DNA of 64,000 bases from Planctomycetota bacterium (lineage in GTDB: Bacteria > Planctomycetota > UBA8742 > UBA2392): positions 1 to 64,000 of the forward strand of contig JADLAK010000024.1 in the NCBI GenBank assembly GCA_020848275.1, read 5' to 3'. Within the stretch, counting starts at the first letter, position 1, and every line of letters begins with the position of its first letter. Made by a program: the position numbers and the translations under genes. Of the stretch, positions 28,489 to 36,352 are shown in pieces. The notes under the pieces were generated by a model. The model ran no database searches. It was not told the DNA's origin and worked only from the letters and a program-made list of their open reading frames with translations.

Positions 28489-29286
28489 ATGACCCAGATT
28501 CTCAAGCGCGACGGAGTCGAACTGCACCTGGCGGATGCGCTTGAACTTGCGCCGAGGTTGCCCCGCGCAAGCGTCGACCTGCTTTACCTGGACCCGCCGT
28601 TTTTCACCCAGCGCGAACAGAAACGCGGGAGCAAAGGCTACGACGACCGCTGGCCCGGCGGGCTCGCCGACTACCTCGCGTTTTTGCGCCGACTTGTCGA
28701 AGCCTGCGTGCCGCTGCTGTCCGAGCGCGGCGTGATCGCTCTGCACCTTGATTGGCGCGCCGCGCATTACGGCCGTCTCGAACTCGAGCGCGCGCTGGGC
28801 GCAGATAATTTCGTGAACGAAATTATCTGGAGCTATCGAACCGGCGGCCTGAGCAAACGCTGGCTCGCGCGCAAGCACGACACCATCCACGTTTTTTCGC
28901 GCGGCCCGAAATACACCTTCAACCGCCAGACTGAAAAAAGCTACCTGTCCCACCGCTACGGTTTTTCGAACGTCGAAATCTTCCAGGACGAAAAGGGGCC
29001 CTACACCATGGCCGCCATGCGCGATGTCTGGGACGTCGCCGCGTTGCGCGGCAACCAGCCCGAAAACGCGGGCTACCCCACACAAAAGCCGCAGGCCCTG
29101 CTTGAACGCCTGATTGGTTGCTTCAGCCGCAAGGGCGATGTCGTGGCGGATTTTTGCTGTGGTAGCGGGACGACGCTGGTGGCTGCCGTGAAGGCAGGCC
29201 GTAATGCCCTGGGCTGTGACATAGGGCGGCAGGCCGTGGAAATTGCCCAAAGGCGGCTCAAAAACGTCCTGGGTGCGCGAACGTAA
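28489..29286 (+). CDS. Orphan DNA methyltransferase (N6-adenine/N4-cytosine, beta type)
   Basis: A 265-residue DNA methyltransferase. Motif IV is DPPF at ~35-38 near the N-terminus, and motif I FCCGSGTTLVAAVKAG (~222-237) is near the C-terminus, the beta-class order. GYPTQKPQALLERLI precedes motif I, as in this group. It transfers methyl from SAM to adenine N6 or cytosine N4. No cognate endonuclease gene is adjacent, so it may be a regulatory or protective orphan enzyme. Confidence 0.85.
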   Translation: MTQILKRDGVELHLADALELAPRLPRASVDLLYLDPPFFTQREQKRGSKGYDDRWPGGLADYLAFLRRLVEACVPLLSERGVIALHLDWRAAHYGRLELERALGADNFVNEIIWSYRTGGLSKRWLARKHDTIHVFSRGPKYTFNRQTEKSYLSHRYGFSNVEIFQDEKGPYTMAAMRDVWDVAALRGNQPENAGYPTQKPQALLERLIGCFSRKGDVVADFCCGSGTTLVAAVKAGRNALGCDIGRQAVEIAQRRLKNVLGART

Positions 29287-29416
29287 CTCAATACCCTGCC
29301 TCTTTTTACTTGCCCCTGTGGGCGGGGTGTAACATCATCATGCTATTCGTGAGACTTGATACCTTCGGCGGACCCGCAGGCGGCTGGCGGGTGCGCGTTA
29401 CCGGGCCTACTACGCG

Positions 29417-31309
29417 ATGATTAACTTCGAATATGGACAGCAGGCTGTGGCGCGCGGATTCCTGACCCCGCAGCGTCTCCAGCAGGTTCTTGCCAAGCAG
29501 CGGACGCTTAATGACGAAGGCAAGAAAGTCAGCATCCGCATGATCCTCGAAAAGTCAAAACTGCTGACGCCGCAGCAGCTTGAGCAGGTCGACCGCGACC
29601 TGAACATCAAGGTGGTCAAGAAAAAGACCGGCGTGGTCGACCGCGCGGCGCCCCCGGGCCGCTCCGCAGGCCGGTCTGCGCCAGTATCGGCCAGCAACTT
29701 CGCCGGCGATGACAACCTGCCCGATGTCTCGGGAAGCAAGGGCGTGAACCCTGATGCAACGCTATACAGCCCGCCGCCCGCGGACATGCAGGAGCGCATC
29801 CGCCAGGAGCGCGAGAAGGCCAAGGCCGCGGTGCGCCAGAAGCAGGAGCAGCAGGCGCACGGCTTCATGGAGCCTGAGCCCTTTGCCGAACCGGAGCCCT
29901 TTGCGCAGGAAGAGGCGCCGTCGCTTGACCGTCTCGACTCCAGCCCCAAGCTCAAGAGCCTGGCGGCCGAGCAGTTCGGCTTCGCCTCGCCCGAGTCTGA
30001 AGAATTGCCGATGGTCGAAAGCGAGCCCCAGCAGATGCAGCCCATGGGCGGCGGCTTCGACCAGTACGGCCAGCAGCCGATGCAGGAACTGCCGCAGGAC
30101 CCGGGCTTTGGCTTTGAGCAGCAGGACCAGTTCGGCAACCAGGGCGGCTTTGGCAACCAGGGCGGTTTCGCGCAGCCGCAAGCCGAGCCGGAACCCTTTG
30201 CCGCCGACGCCGGTTTTGGCGGCGGCCAGGATTTCGCCGCCGCCGCGCCCGAGCCGCAGGGCTTCGACGCCTGGGGCGAAGAGCAGCCGCAATCAGCGGG
30301 CTTTGACGCCGAGCCGCCCATGGGCGGCGAGCTCAATGCCACCGTGTTCAGCCCGCCGCCGCCCGCGATGCCGCGCGACATCAATGCGACGGTTTTCAGC
30401 CCGCCGCCCCCGGGGCTTCGCCCGGGAACGCGCGGCGTGCCTCCGCCGCCTCCGCCGCCCGAGCCGGAACCGCAGGGATTCGACGCGTGGGGCGAGGAAG
30501 CTCCAGCCGAGCCCGCAGGTTTCGACGCGCCCGCCTTTGAAGCGCCGGAGCCCGCGCCCGCGGCGGATATCGGCGCGACGCTATACAGCCCGCCGCCTCC
30601 GGGCATGAGACGCGGCGCCCCCGAGCCCGCGCCGATGGCCGAGCCCGAACCTGCCGAGGACATGGCTTCGCCCGAGCCCTTTGGCGCCGACGAAGGCTTT
30701 GGCGAACGCGAGCCTGAGATGGCCCCGCCAATGGAAGAAGAAGAGCCGGTTGCGGCTGCGGCGCCTATGCCCGCTCCGCCTGCGCCCAAGCGGCCCTCAG
30801 AACCGATCAGGAAGGCCGAACCGCCGGCGGCCAAAAAGCCCACGCCGGAAGACGAAGAGCTTCCGCCCTGGGAACAGGAAGAAGAGCCTGCGCCCGCCAA
30901 GGCCAAGACTTCTCCGCCACCCGCGCCTGTCGCAGGCAAGGGCAAACTGCCCGAGCCGGCCAGGGAGCCCGCGAAGGCCGGCAAGCCGCAACCCGCAGCC
31001 AAGGCGCAGCCCGCCAAGGCAGCCACCGCGGTTGCCGAGGCCGAGCCGGAAGGCGAGCAGCCAAAGAAGAAGAGGACCGCGGCGCGCGTGCTGTTGTGGT
31101 TCTCGATCTTGCTGCTGATTGTCGTCGCGCTGCTGGTGTTGCCGGTCGCGCTGCCCGAGCAGGAGCAGCTCAAGAAGCTGCGCGAAGTGAAGGAGCTGCA
31201 GCCGATTTACAAGTACGTCGAGAAGATCTTCGAGCCGATTTTGCCCAAGAAGGTCGTCCCGATGCAGGAAACGCCGCTGCCCGAGAAGGACAAAGTGAAG
31301 GACAAGTAG
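29417..31309 (+). CDS. Pro/Ala/Glu-rich single-pass protein with SPPPP repeats
   Basis: A 630-residue protein. Residues 1-72 are a folded, helical N-terminal domain (MINFEYGQQAVARGFLTPQR ...). Residues ~75-545 are disordered, rich in Pro, Ala, Glu, Gln and Phe. A decapeptide of the form (N/G/D)AT(V/L)(F/Y)SPPPP occurs four times (near 113, 305, 321 and 392). A helix at ~553-578 (LLWFSILLLIVVALLVLPVAL) anchors the C-terminus. The repeated Thr-x-(F/Y)-Ser-Pro could be phosphorylation sites for the Hanks kinases nearby (speculative). The family is not named. Confidence 0.7.
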   Translation: MINFEYGQQAVARGFLTPQRLQQVLAKQRTLNDEGKKVSIRMILEKSKLLTPQQLEQVDRDLNIKVVKKKTGVVDRAAPPGRSAGRSAPVSASNFAGDDNLPDVSGSKGVNPDATLYSPPPADMQERIRQEREKAKAAVRQKQEQQAHGFMEPEPFAEPEPFAQEEAPSLDRLDSSPKLKSLAAEQFGFASPESEELPMVESEPQQMQPMGGGFDQYGQQPMQELPQDPGFGFEQQDQFGNQGGFGNQGGFAQPQAEPEPFAADAGFGGGQDFAAAAPEPQGFDAWGEEQPQSAGFDAEPPMGGELNATVFSPPPPAMPRDINATVFSPPPPGLRPGTRGVPPPPPPPEPEPQGFDAWGEEAPAEPAGFDAPAFEAPEPAPAADIGATLYSPPPPGMRRGAPEPAPMAEPEPAEDMASPEPFGADEGFGEREPEMAPPMEEEEPVAAAAPMPAPPAPKRPSEPIRKAEPPAAKKPTPEDEELPPWEQEEEPAPAKAKTSPPPAPVAGKGKLPEPAREPAKAGKPQPAAKAQPAKAATAVAEAEPEGEQPKKKRTAARVLLWFSILLLIVVALLVLPVALPEQEQLKKLREVKELQPIYKYVEKIFEPILPKKVVPMQETPLPEKDKVKDK

Positions 31310-31328
31310 CAACAACCGAAGTTCAACC

Positions 31329-31374
31329 CGGGCCGGCGTGTTTTTTGAAAAGACACTCCGGCCCGTTTCATTTC
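31329..31374 (+). terminator. Rho-independent terminator
   Basis: Stem CGGGCCGG-c-GTGT / ACAC-t-CCGGCCCG around a T/A-rich loop, followed by TTTCATTT. It lies 20 bp after the stop of the Pro-rich protein gene. Confidence 0.65.
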
Positions 31375-31387
31375 AGTGGTTTTGACC

Positions 31388-32794
31388 ATGGCTGACGACC
31401 TCAAACGTCTTGACGATTTACTGGCCAAATACGGCCAGCAGCATGTGCTTGCGCACTGGGGCAAGCTCAATGCCGCGCAGCAGCGTGCGCTGAAGGAGCA
31501 AATCGGCCTCGCCGATTTTTCGCGGCTGGATGAGATGCACCGCGCCATCGCTGAATTGAAAAATCCGCCGCGGCGCGACATCACGCCCGCGCCCGTGGTC
31601 GAACTGGATATCCCGAACTTTCCCTATGCACCGGGCAGGGAAGCCGCGGCTGCGGCCAAAGTCGGCGAGGACGCCCTGCTCGCCGGCGAGGTCGCCTGCC
31701 TGCTCGTGGCGGGAGGCCAAGGCACGAGGCTGGGCTTCGACGGGCCCAAGGGTTGCTACCCGGTGATGCCGCTTTCAGGCATGACGCTGTTTGAAGTGTT
31801 TGCGCGCAAGTTGCTTCGCGTCGGCAAGGTCTATGGCAAGACGCCGCCGCTTTACGTGATGGTCAGCCGCCAGAACGAACAAGCCACGCGCGCATTTTTC
31901 GAGAAGAACAAGTTCTTTGGCCTCAAGGACGCCGACGTTTCGTTTTTCGCACAAGGCGAAATGCCGGCGCTGGACACCGACGGCAAGCTCATACTTGAGG
32001 CTCCCGACCGCCTCTTCCTCGGCCCCGACGGCCACGGCGGCGTATTAAGCGCGCTGCACAAGACCGGCATGCTCGCAAACATGCGCAAGCGCGGCGTGGC
32101 GCACATCAGTTATTTCCAGGTCGATAATTTGCAAGTCCCCGTCGCCGACACCGCGTTTCTCGGCCTGCACATCACGCGGCGCGCCGACGTTTCGCTCAAG
32201 GTTGTGCGCAAAACCGACCCCGCCGAACGCGTGGGTATCTTCTGCCTCGACCACGGCAAGCCCAGCGTCGTCGAGTACACCGAGTTCAGCGACGAACAGT
32301 CGCGCCAGCGCGCCGCGGGCGGCAGGCTCGCCTTCTGGGCGGGCTCCATCGCCGTGCACGCGTTTTCGCTCGCGTTCCTTGAAAGCCTCGCCGGCCGGGG
32401 TGCAGACCTGCCCTTGCACGCCGCGTTTAAGAAAGTGCCGTTCATCGACGCGACGGGCAGGCTCGTCGAGCCCGCGTCGCCCAACGCCTACAAGTTCGAA
32501 CGTTTCGTTTTCGACACGCTGCCGCTGGCCAAAACCGTTGCCGCGCTCGAGGTCGCGCGTGACGAACAGTTCCTGCCGCTCAAGAACCCGGACGGGCCCT
32601 TTGGCCCTGAAGGCGTGCGCAACAGCTACCAGCGTTACTGGCGCGCCGCCGCAAAACTCGCCTGGCGCCTCGATCCGCCCGCCATCGAGGTCGACCCGCT
32701 TTGGTGCGAAAACGCACGCGAGTTCATCGCCCTCGATCCCCCGCCGCCGCGCGACGCGAGCAAGCCGTTGCGGTTGCCCGAGTCCAACAAGTAG
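31388..32794 (+). CDS. UDP-sugar pyrophosphorylase (UDPGP family)
   Basis: A 468-residue nucleotidyltransferase related to UDP-GlcNAc/UDP-GalNAc pyrophosphorylase. It has the nucleotide-binding LLVAGGQGTRLGFDGPKGCY (~107-126), the substrate loop QEMPALD-like FFAQGEMPALD (~195), PDGHGG (~218) and a C-terminal substrate region with HAAFKKV. It makes UDP-N-acetylhexosamine or UDP-glucose for envelope synthesis. The ATG at 31388 is preferred over the upstream GTG. Sugar specificity is undetermined. Confidence 0.83.
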   Translation: MADDLKRLDDLLAKYGQQHVLAHWGKLNAAQQRALKEQIGLADFSRLDEMHRAIAELKNPPRRDITPAPVVELDIPNFPYAPGREAAAAAKVGEDALLAGEVACLLVAGGQGTRLGFDGPKGCYPVMPLSGMTLFEVFARKLLRVGKVYGKTPPLYVMVSRQNEQATRAFFEKNKFFGLKDADVSFFAQGEMPALDTDGKLILEAPDRLFLGPDGHGGVLSALHKTGMLANMRKRGVAHISYFQVDNLQVPVADTAFLGLHITRRADVSLKVVRKTDPAERVGIFCLDHGKPSVVEYTEFSDEQSRQRAAGGRLAFWAGSIAVHAFSLAFLESLAGRGADLPLHAAFKKVPFIDATGRLVEPASPNAYKFERFVFDTLPLAKTVAALEVARDEQFLPLKNPDGPFGPEGVRNSYQRYWRAAAKLAWRLDPPAIEVDPLWCENAREFIALDPPPPRDASKPLRLPESNK

Positions 32795-32803
32795 AGTCGC
32801 GCA

Positions 32804-33718
32804 ATGGCCAAATCGCAGACAGTTTCGCTCAGCACCGAAGTCCCGCCCATTCCCGCGCGCAATCCCTGGATGCACAAGGGCGACGCGGGGCGTGTGCTGG
32901 TCGTCGCGGGGTCCTCGGGCATGGTTGGCGCGGCGGCGTTGTGTTCGCGCGCGTGCCTGCGCGCGGGAGCGGGGCTGGTGCGTGTGGGCATGCCCTGGCG
33001 CCTGGCGGCGCTGGTGGCGGGCCGCGACCCCGATGTGATGACGCTGGCGCTGCCTGAAACCGACGACGGCGCCATCAGCGCGATGAGCCCGCCGAAAATC
33101 ATCGACGCGCTCGAGGGCGTCAACGTGCTCGCCATTGGCCCCGGGCTCGGCACAAATCCGCAGACGTCGCAAGCCGTGCGCAACCTGCTGCCCGAGGTCA
33201 CGTGCCAGCTTGTGATCGACGCGGACGCGCTCAACGCCATTGCGAAAAATCCCGAGGAAACTTTCTCGAAGTTCAAGAAGGCCCCGCAGCGTCCTGTCAT
33301 CACGCCCCACCCCGGCGAACTCATGCGCCTGCTTGGCTCTAAACACGAGGGCAAGGATCTTGGTCGTGACGAAGAAGCCCGCAAGATCGCGGCGCGCAAT
33401 TACGCCGCAAGCAATCACCTGGTCTGCGTGCTCAAGGGCCACCGCACCGTCGTCAGCGACGGCCTGCGCACTTACGTCAACAACACGGGCAACCCCGGCA
33501 TGGCCAAGGCGGGCATGGGCGACGTGTTGACGGGCGTGATCGCGGCGTTCTGCGCGCAGGGCTACCCGAGTTTCGAGGCCGCGGTGCTCGGCGTATATAT
33601 TCATGGCCTTGCGGGCGACAGAGTACGTGACACGCTGGGCGAAATCGGCATGATGGCGAGCGACGTGGTCGAGCAATTGCCGCTCGCCGCCCGCGCACAC
33701 CAGTTGGGGAAGAAATGA
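32804..33718 (+). CDS. nnrD: ADP/ATP-dependent NAD(P)H-hydrate dehydratase
   Basis: A 304-residue carbohydrate-kinase-like repair enzyme that converts damaged (hydrated) NAD(P)H back to NAD(P)H. Motifs: KGDAGRVLVVAGSSGMVGAA (~22-41), IGPGLG, the catalytic-site ITPHPGEL (~165) and NPGMAKAGMGDVLTG (~225-240). The C-terminal YjeF domain stands alone; the epimerase half is not fused. It overlaps the following aminotransferase by four bases (ATGA). Confidence 0.9.
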   Translation: MAKSQTVSLSTEVPPIPARNPWMHKGDAGRVLVVAGSSGMVGAAALCSRACLRAGAGLVRVGMPWRLAALVAGRDPDVMTLALPETDDGAISAMSPPKIIDALEGVNVLAIGPGLGTNPQTSQAVRNLLPEVTCQLVIDADALNAIAKNPEETFSKFKKAPQRPVITPHPGELMRLLGSKHEGKDLGRDEEARKIAARNYAASNHLVCVLKGHRTVVSDGLRTYVNNTGNPGMAKAGMGDVLTGVIAAFCAQGYPSFEAAVLGVYIHGLAGDRVRDTLGEIGMMASDVVEQLPLAARAHQLGKK

Positions 33719-34872
33719 GCTACGAAGAACTCGAACAAAAGTATCTGCTGCCGACTTATGACAAGTTGCCGCTGGTGCTGGTCCGCGGTGAAGGCGTGCA
33801 CGTGTACGATGACAAGGGCGCGAAATATCTCGATTTCTACGGCGGCCACGCGGTCGCCTCGACGGGCCACTGCCACAAAGATGTGGTCAAGGCTATCTCC
33901 GACCAGGCCGGCAAGCTCATCTTCTACAGCAACGTTTGCTATAACGACGCACGCGCCGAGGCCGCCGAACTCGTCGTCAAGAACGCATACGCCGGCAGCC
34001 GCAGCGTGTTTTTCTGCAACAGCGGCACCGAAGCCAATGAGGCGGCGCTCAAGATCGCGCGCCGCGCCACAGGTCGGCCGCGCATCATCGCCACCACCAC
34101 GGGCTTCCACGGCCGCACAATAGGCAGCCTGTCTGTCACCGGCGGCGCGAAGTACCGCGACCCCTTTCCCGAAAACCTGGCCAACCTCACCGAGTTCGTT
34201 CCGTTTGGCGAATTCGAGGCCGTGGAGCGCGCGCTGAGTCCCGACGTCGCCGCGGTCATCATCGAGCCCGTGCAGAGCACCGGCGGCGTACGCGTCGGCA
34301 ACAAGCGCTACTACGAACGTCTGCGCGAAATGTGCAGCGGCAACGGTTGCGCCCTGATTTTCGACGAAGTGCAGACCGCCTTTGGCCGCACCGGGAAGAT
34401 GATGGCGGGCCAGCACTGGGGCGTTGAACCGGACATCTGCACCACCGCCAAAGCCGCGGCGGGCGGCGTGCCGATCGGCATGGTGATTTTGAACGAGGCC
34501 ATTGCGGGCGCGCCCGCGCCCGGCGAACACGCCAGCACATTCGGCGGCGGTCCGCTGGCGATGGCCGCGCTCAAAGCCAACCTGGGCGTGATCTTGAAGG
34601 AAAAGCTCGCCGACAACGCGCGCGAGATGGAAATGGCGATCCGCGATTCACTGGGGGCCAATCCGCTGATTCGCGCGATCAAGGGTAAGGGCCTGCTGCT
34701 GGGCTTGGACCTCAATAAGGATGCGAAAACCGTGGTGGCCGAGCTTCTTAAACGCAAGATCATCGTGGGTTCCAGCGGCCCGGCGGACCAGATTCGTCTG
34801 CTGCCGCCGCTCACGATCCAGCCGGAGCACGTGCGTGAACTGCGCAGTGCGTTGCGCGAAATCGCCAAGTAA
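33715..34872 (+). CDS. argD: Acetylornithine aminotransferase-like (class III)
   Basis: A 385-residue PLP-dependent class III aminotransferase, closest in pattern to acetylornithine/succinyldiaminopimelate aminotransferase. It has FCNSGTEANEAALKIAR (~99-115), TGFHGRT, the PLP-contacting Asp in LIFDEVQTAFGRTG, and the Schiff-base Lys246 in TTAKAAAGGVPIG. It converts N-acetylglutamate semialdehyde to acetylornithine in arginine synthesis. No other arg genes are near, so a broader substrate is possible. It overlaps nnrD by four bases. Confidence 0.85.
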   Translation: MSYEELEQKYLLPTYDKLPLVLVRGEGVHVYDDKGAKYLDFYGGHAVASTGHCHKDVVKAISDQAGKLIFYSNVCYNDARAEAAELVVKNAYAGSRSVFFCNSGTEANEAALKIARRATGRPRIIATTTGFHGRTIGSLSVTGGAKYRDPFPENLANLTEFVPFGEFEAVERALSPDVAAVIIEPVQSTGGVRVGNKRYYERLREMCSGNGCALIFDEVQTAFGRTGKMMAGQHWGVEPDICTTAKAAAGGVPIGMVILNEAIAGAPAPGEHASTFGGGPLAMAALKANLGVILKEKLADNAREMEMAIRDSLGANPLIRAIKGKGLLLGLDLNKDAKTVVAELLKRKIIVGSSGPADQIRLLPPLTIQPEHVRELRSALREIAK

Positions 34873-34921
34873 CAGCGCCGCGCGAGCGGAGCGAGCGTTT
34901 GCGGCGCGGCATACGAAAAAC

Positions 34922-34950
34922 GCCCCGCCATCACCGGCGGGGCTTTTTTA
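34922..34950. terminator. Bidirectional rho-independent terminator
   Basis: GCCCCGCC/GGCGGGGC with a 6-nt loop. T6 follows on the plus strand and GTTTTTCG on the minus strand. It serves the argD-like gene and the convergent kinase gene. Its T-run forms part of the kinase stop region. Confidence 0.85.
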
Positions 34951-36315
34951 CCGTCCCCGGTGCGAGGTGATAAACGCCAGCAGCGCGATGCCCAGGAACG
35001 CCACAATGATGATTGCGATGATCAGCAGCCAGTTCGCGCCCTTCTTGGGCGGCGGCGCGTAGCCAGGCGGCGACATGAATCCCTGCGACGGCGTCGGGAA
35101 TTGCTGGTGCATTGGCAGCGGCGCCATCATCGTCGGTGCGTAGGTCGGCGGAACCGGCGTGAATCCCGGCGGATGCTGAATCGCAAAGGGCTGCTGTTGC
35201 GTTGCGTGGGGCAGACTTCCAGTCTGCCTGTCGTCCGGTGGCAGGCTGGAAGCCTGCCCCACGAGGGCCTCGAGGCTCGCAAGCTTCACGTCGGCATTGC
35301 CGGTCAGGCGACCGAGAATATCGCGCAGACGCTGGCTGACCTGCGCCGCGGTCGGCCTGCGCGCCGCATCGCGCGCCGTCATTTCGATTAGGAGATACAC
35401 CGCTTCATCGGGCACGTGGCCGAAACTCTCACGCGTGTAGGGCACGTCGCTGTTGATGTGCTGCACCGCGATGCTGACCGGCGTCGTGCCCCTGTAGGGC
35501 GGCATGCCGCTGAGCAAGTGATACGCCGTCACGCCCAGGCTGTAGATGTCGCTGCGCGTGTCGAGTTCGTGGCCGCCCGCTTGCTCGGGGCTCATGTAGT
35601 GCGCCGTGCCCATCGCCGCACCGGGCATGGTGAGTTCGGTCGTCTGCTCGACGGCGCGGGCCAGGCCGAAATCGCCGAGTTTCACGCGGCCCTGCCTGGA
35701 GACGAACATGTTGTGCGGCTTGATGTCGCGGTGAATGATTCCTTGCTCGTGGGCATGGGCGAGCGCGTCAGAAACCTGCGCGATGCTGCGCAAAACGCCG
35801 ATGGGGTCCAGCCGCCCGTGCTTTTTCACCAGCGCGGCCATGTCCGCGCCGTCGACGTATTCCATGACGATGAACGGCGCGCCGTCCTGCTCGTCGACCG
35901 TCATCACGCGCACGATGTTGGGATGATCGAGGCGTGCGGCGGTGCGCGCCTCACGGATGAAACGCTGGCGGCCGGTCTCGTCCTTGGCGACTTCACCGGA
36001 CATCACTTTGATCGCGACATCGAGGTCGAGACCCTCGTGATGCCCGCGATAAACCTTGCCCATGCCGCCCGCACCAAGCTGTTGCGTCACCCGCACCGGC
36101 CCAAAGCGCAGGCCGCCCTGCGGGCCGACCTGGAGCACCGTGCGCGGATTTGGATCGACCGCCGCGTGCCTGTCGCTGGCGAGCGATTGGACGTCGCTCG
36201 TCTTGAGCGCGTCCGGCGTCGTCACGCCACGACTGTCCGACCCCACCTCAAGCAGCGTGTGCTCCTCGCCCTGAGGAACCGGCCTAAACTTGTCGTCGGG
36301 ATTCTGCGCAGCCAT
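34948..36315 (-). CDS. Transmembrane Ser/Thr protein kinase (PknB-like)
   Basis: A 455-residue Hanks kinase. N-terminal ~70 residues are variable. The kinase domain (~70-335) has GAGGMGKVY (~81-89), Lys103 in VAIKV, the catalytic loop HRDIKPHN (~195-202), DFG (~215-217) and MGTAHYMSPEQ. A Pro-rich juxtamembrane linker (~345-420) and a C-terminal helix (WLLIIAIIIVAFLGIALLAF) follow. There is almost no extracytoplasmic part, so it is unlikely to be a PASTA-type sensor. The linker contains 19 codons derived from a GTGG REP pair (see 35206). It lies 37 bp downstream of the OLD-like ATPase gene. Confidence 0.9.
   Translation of the reverse strand: MAAQNPDDKFRPVPQGEEHTLLEVGSDSRGVTTPDALKTSDVQSLASDRHAAVDPNPRTVLQVGPQGGLRFGPVRVTQQLGAGGMGKVYRGHHEGLDLDVAIKVMSGEVAKDETGRQRFIREARTAARLDHPNIVRVMTVDEQDGAPFIVMEYVDGADMAALVKKHGRLDPIGVLRSIAQVSDALAHAHEQGIIHRDIKPHNMFVSRQGRVKLGDFGLARAVEQTTELTMPGAAMGTAHYMSPEQAGGHELDTRSDIYSLGVTAYHLLSGMPPYRGTTPVSIAVQHINSDVPYTRESFGHVPDEAVYLLIEMTARDAARRPTAAQVSQRLRDILGRLTGNADVKLASLEALVGQASSLPPDDRQTGSLPHATQQQPFAIQHPPGFTPVPPTYAPTMMAPLPMHQQFPTPSQGFMSPPGYAPPPKKGANWLLIIAIIIVAFLGIALLAFITSHRGR
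35206..35262. repeat. GTGG REP pair inserted in frame in the kinase gene
   Basis: GTGG at 35206-35209 with stem GGCAGACT/AGTCTGCC, an 11-bp spacer, then the inverted unit with stem GGCAGGCT/AGCCTGCC and CCAC at 35259-35262. The whole is 57 bp, exactly 19 codons. The kinase linker here reads GQASSLPPDDRQTGSLPH. Confidence 0.8.
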
Positions 36316-36352
36316 GCGCCGATTGTAGCTGTATAGCGATCAGCCGATAAGG

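Noticed and set aside
29410..31173. Long open frame on the minus strand opposite the Pro-rich protein gene
   Set aside because: Ser/Gly/Ala low-complexity product that mirrors codon bias of the plus-strand gene. No homology-like motif and no ribosome binding site.
32045..33700. 551-codon minus-strand frame over the pyrophosphorylase and nnrD genes
   Set aside because: Spans two well-recognised plus-strand genes and their junction. Composition typical of an antisense shadow.
35206..35262. Terminator inside the kinase gene
   Set aside because: The hairpins lack T-runs, belong to the GTGG family seen elsewhere, and lie inside an intact reading frame.
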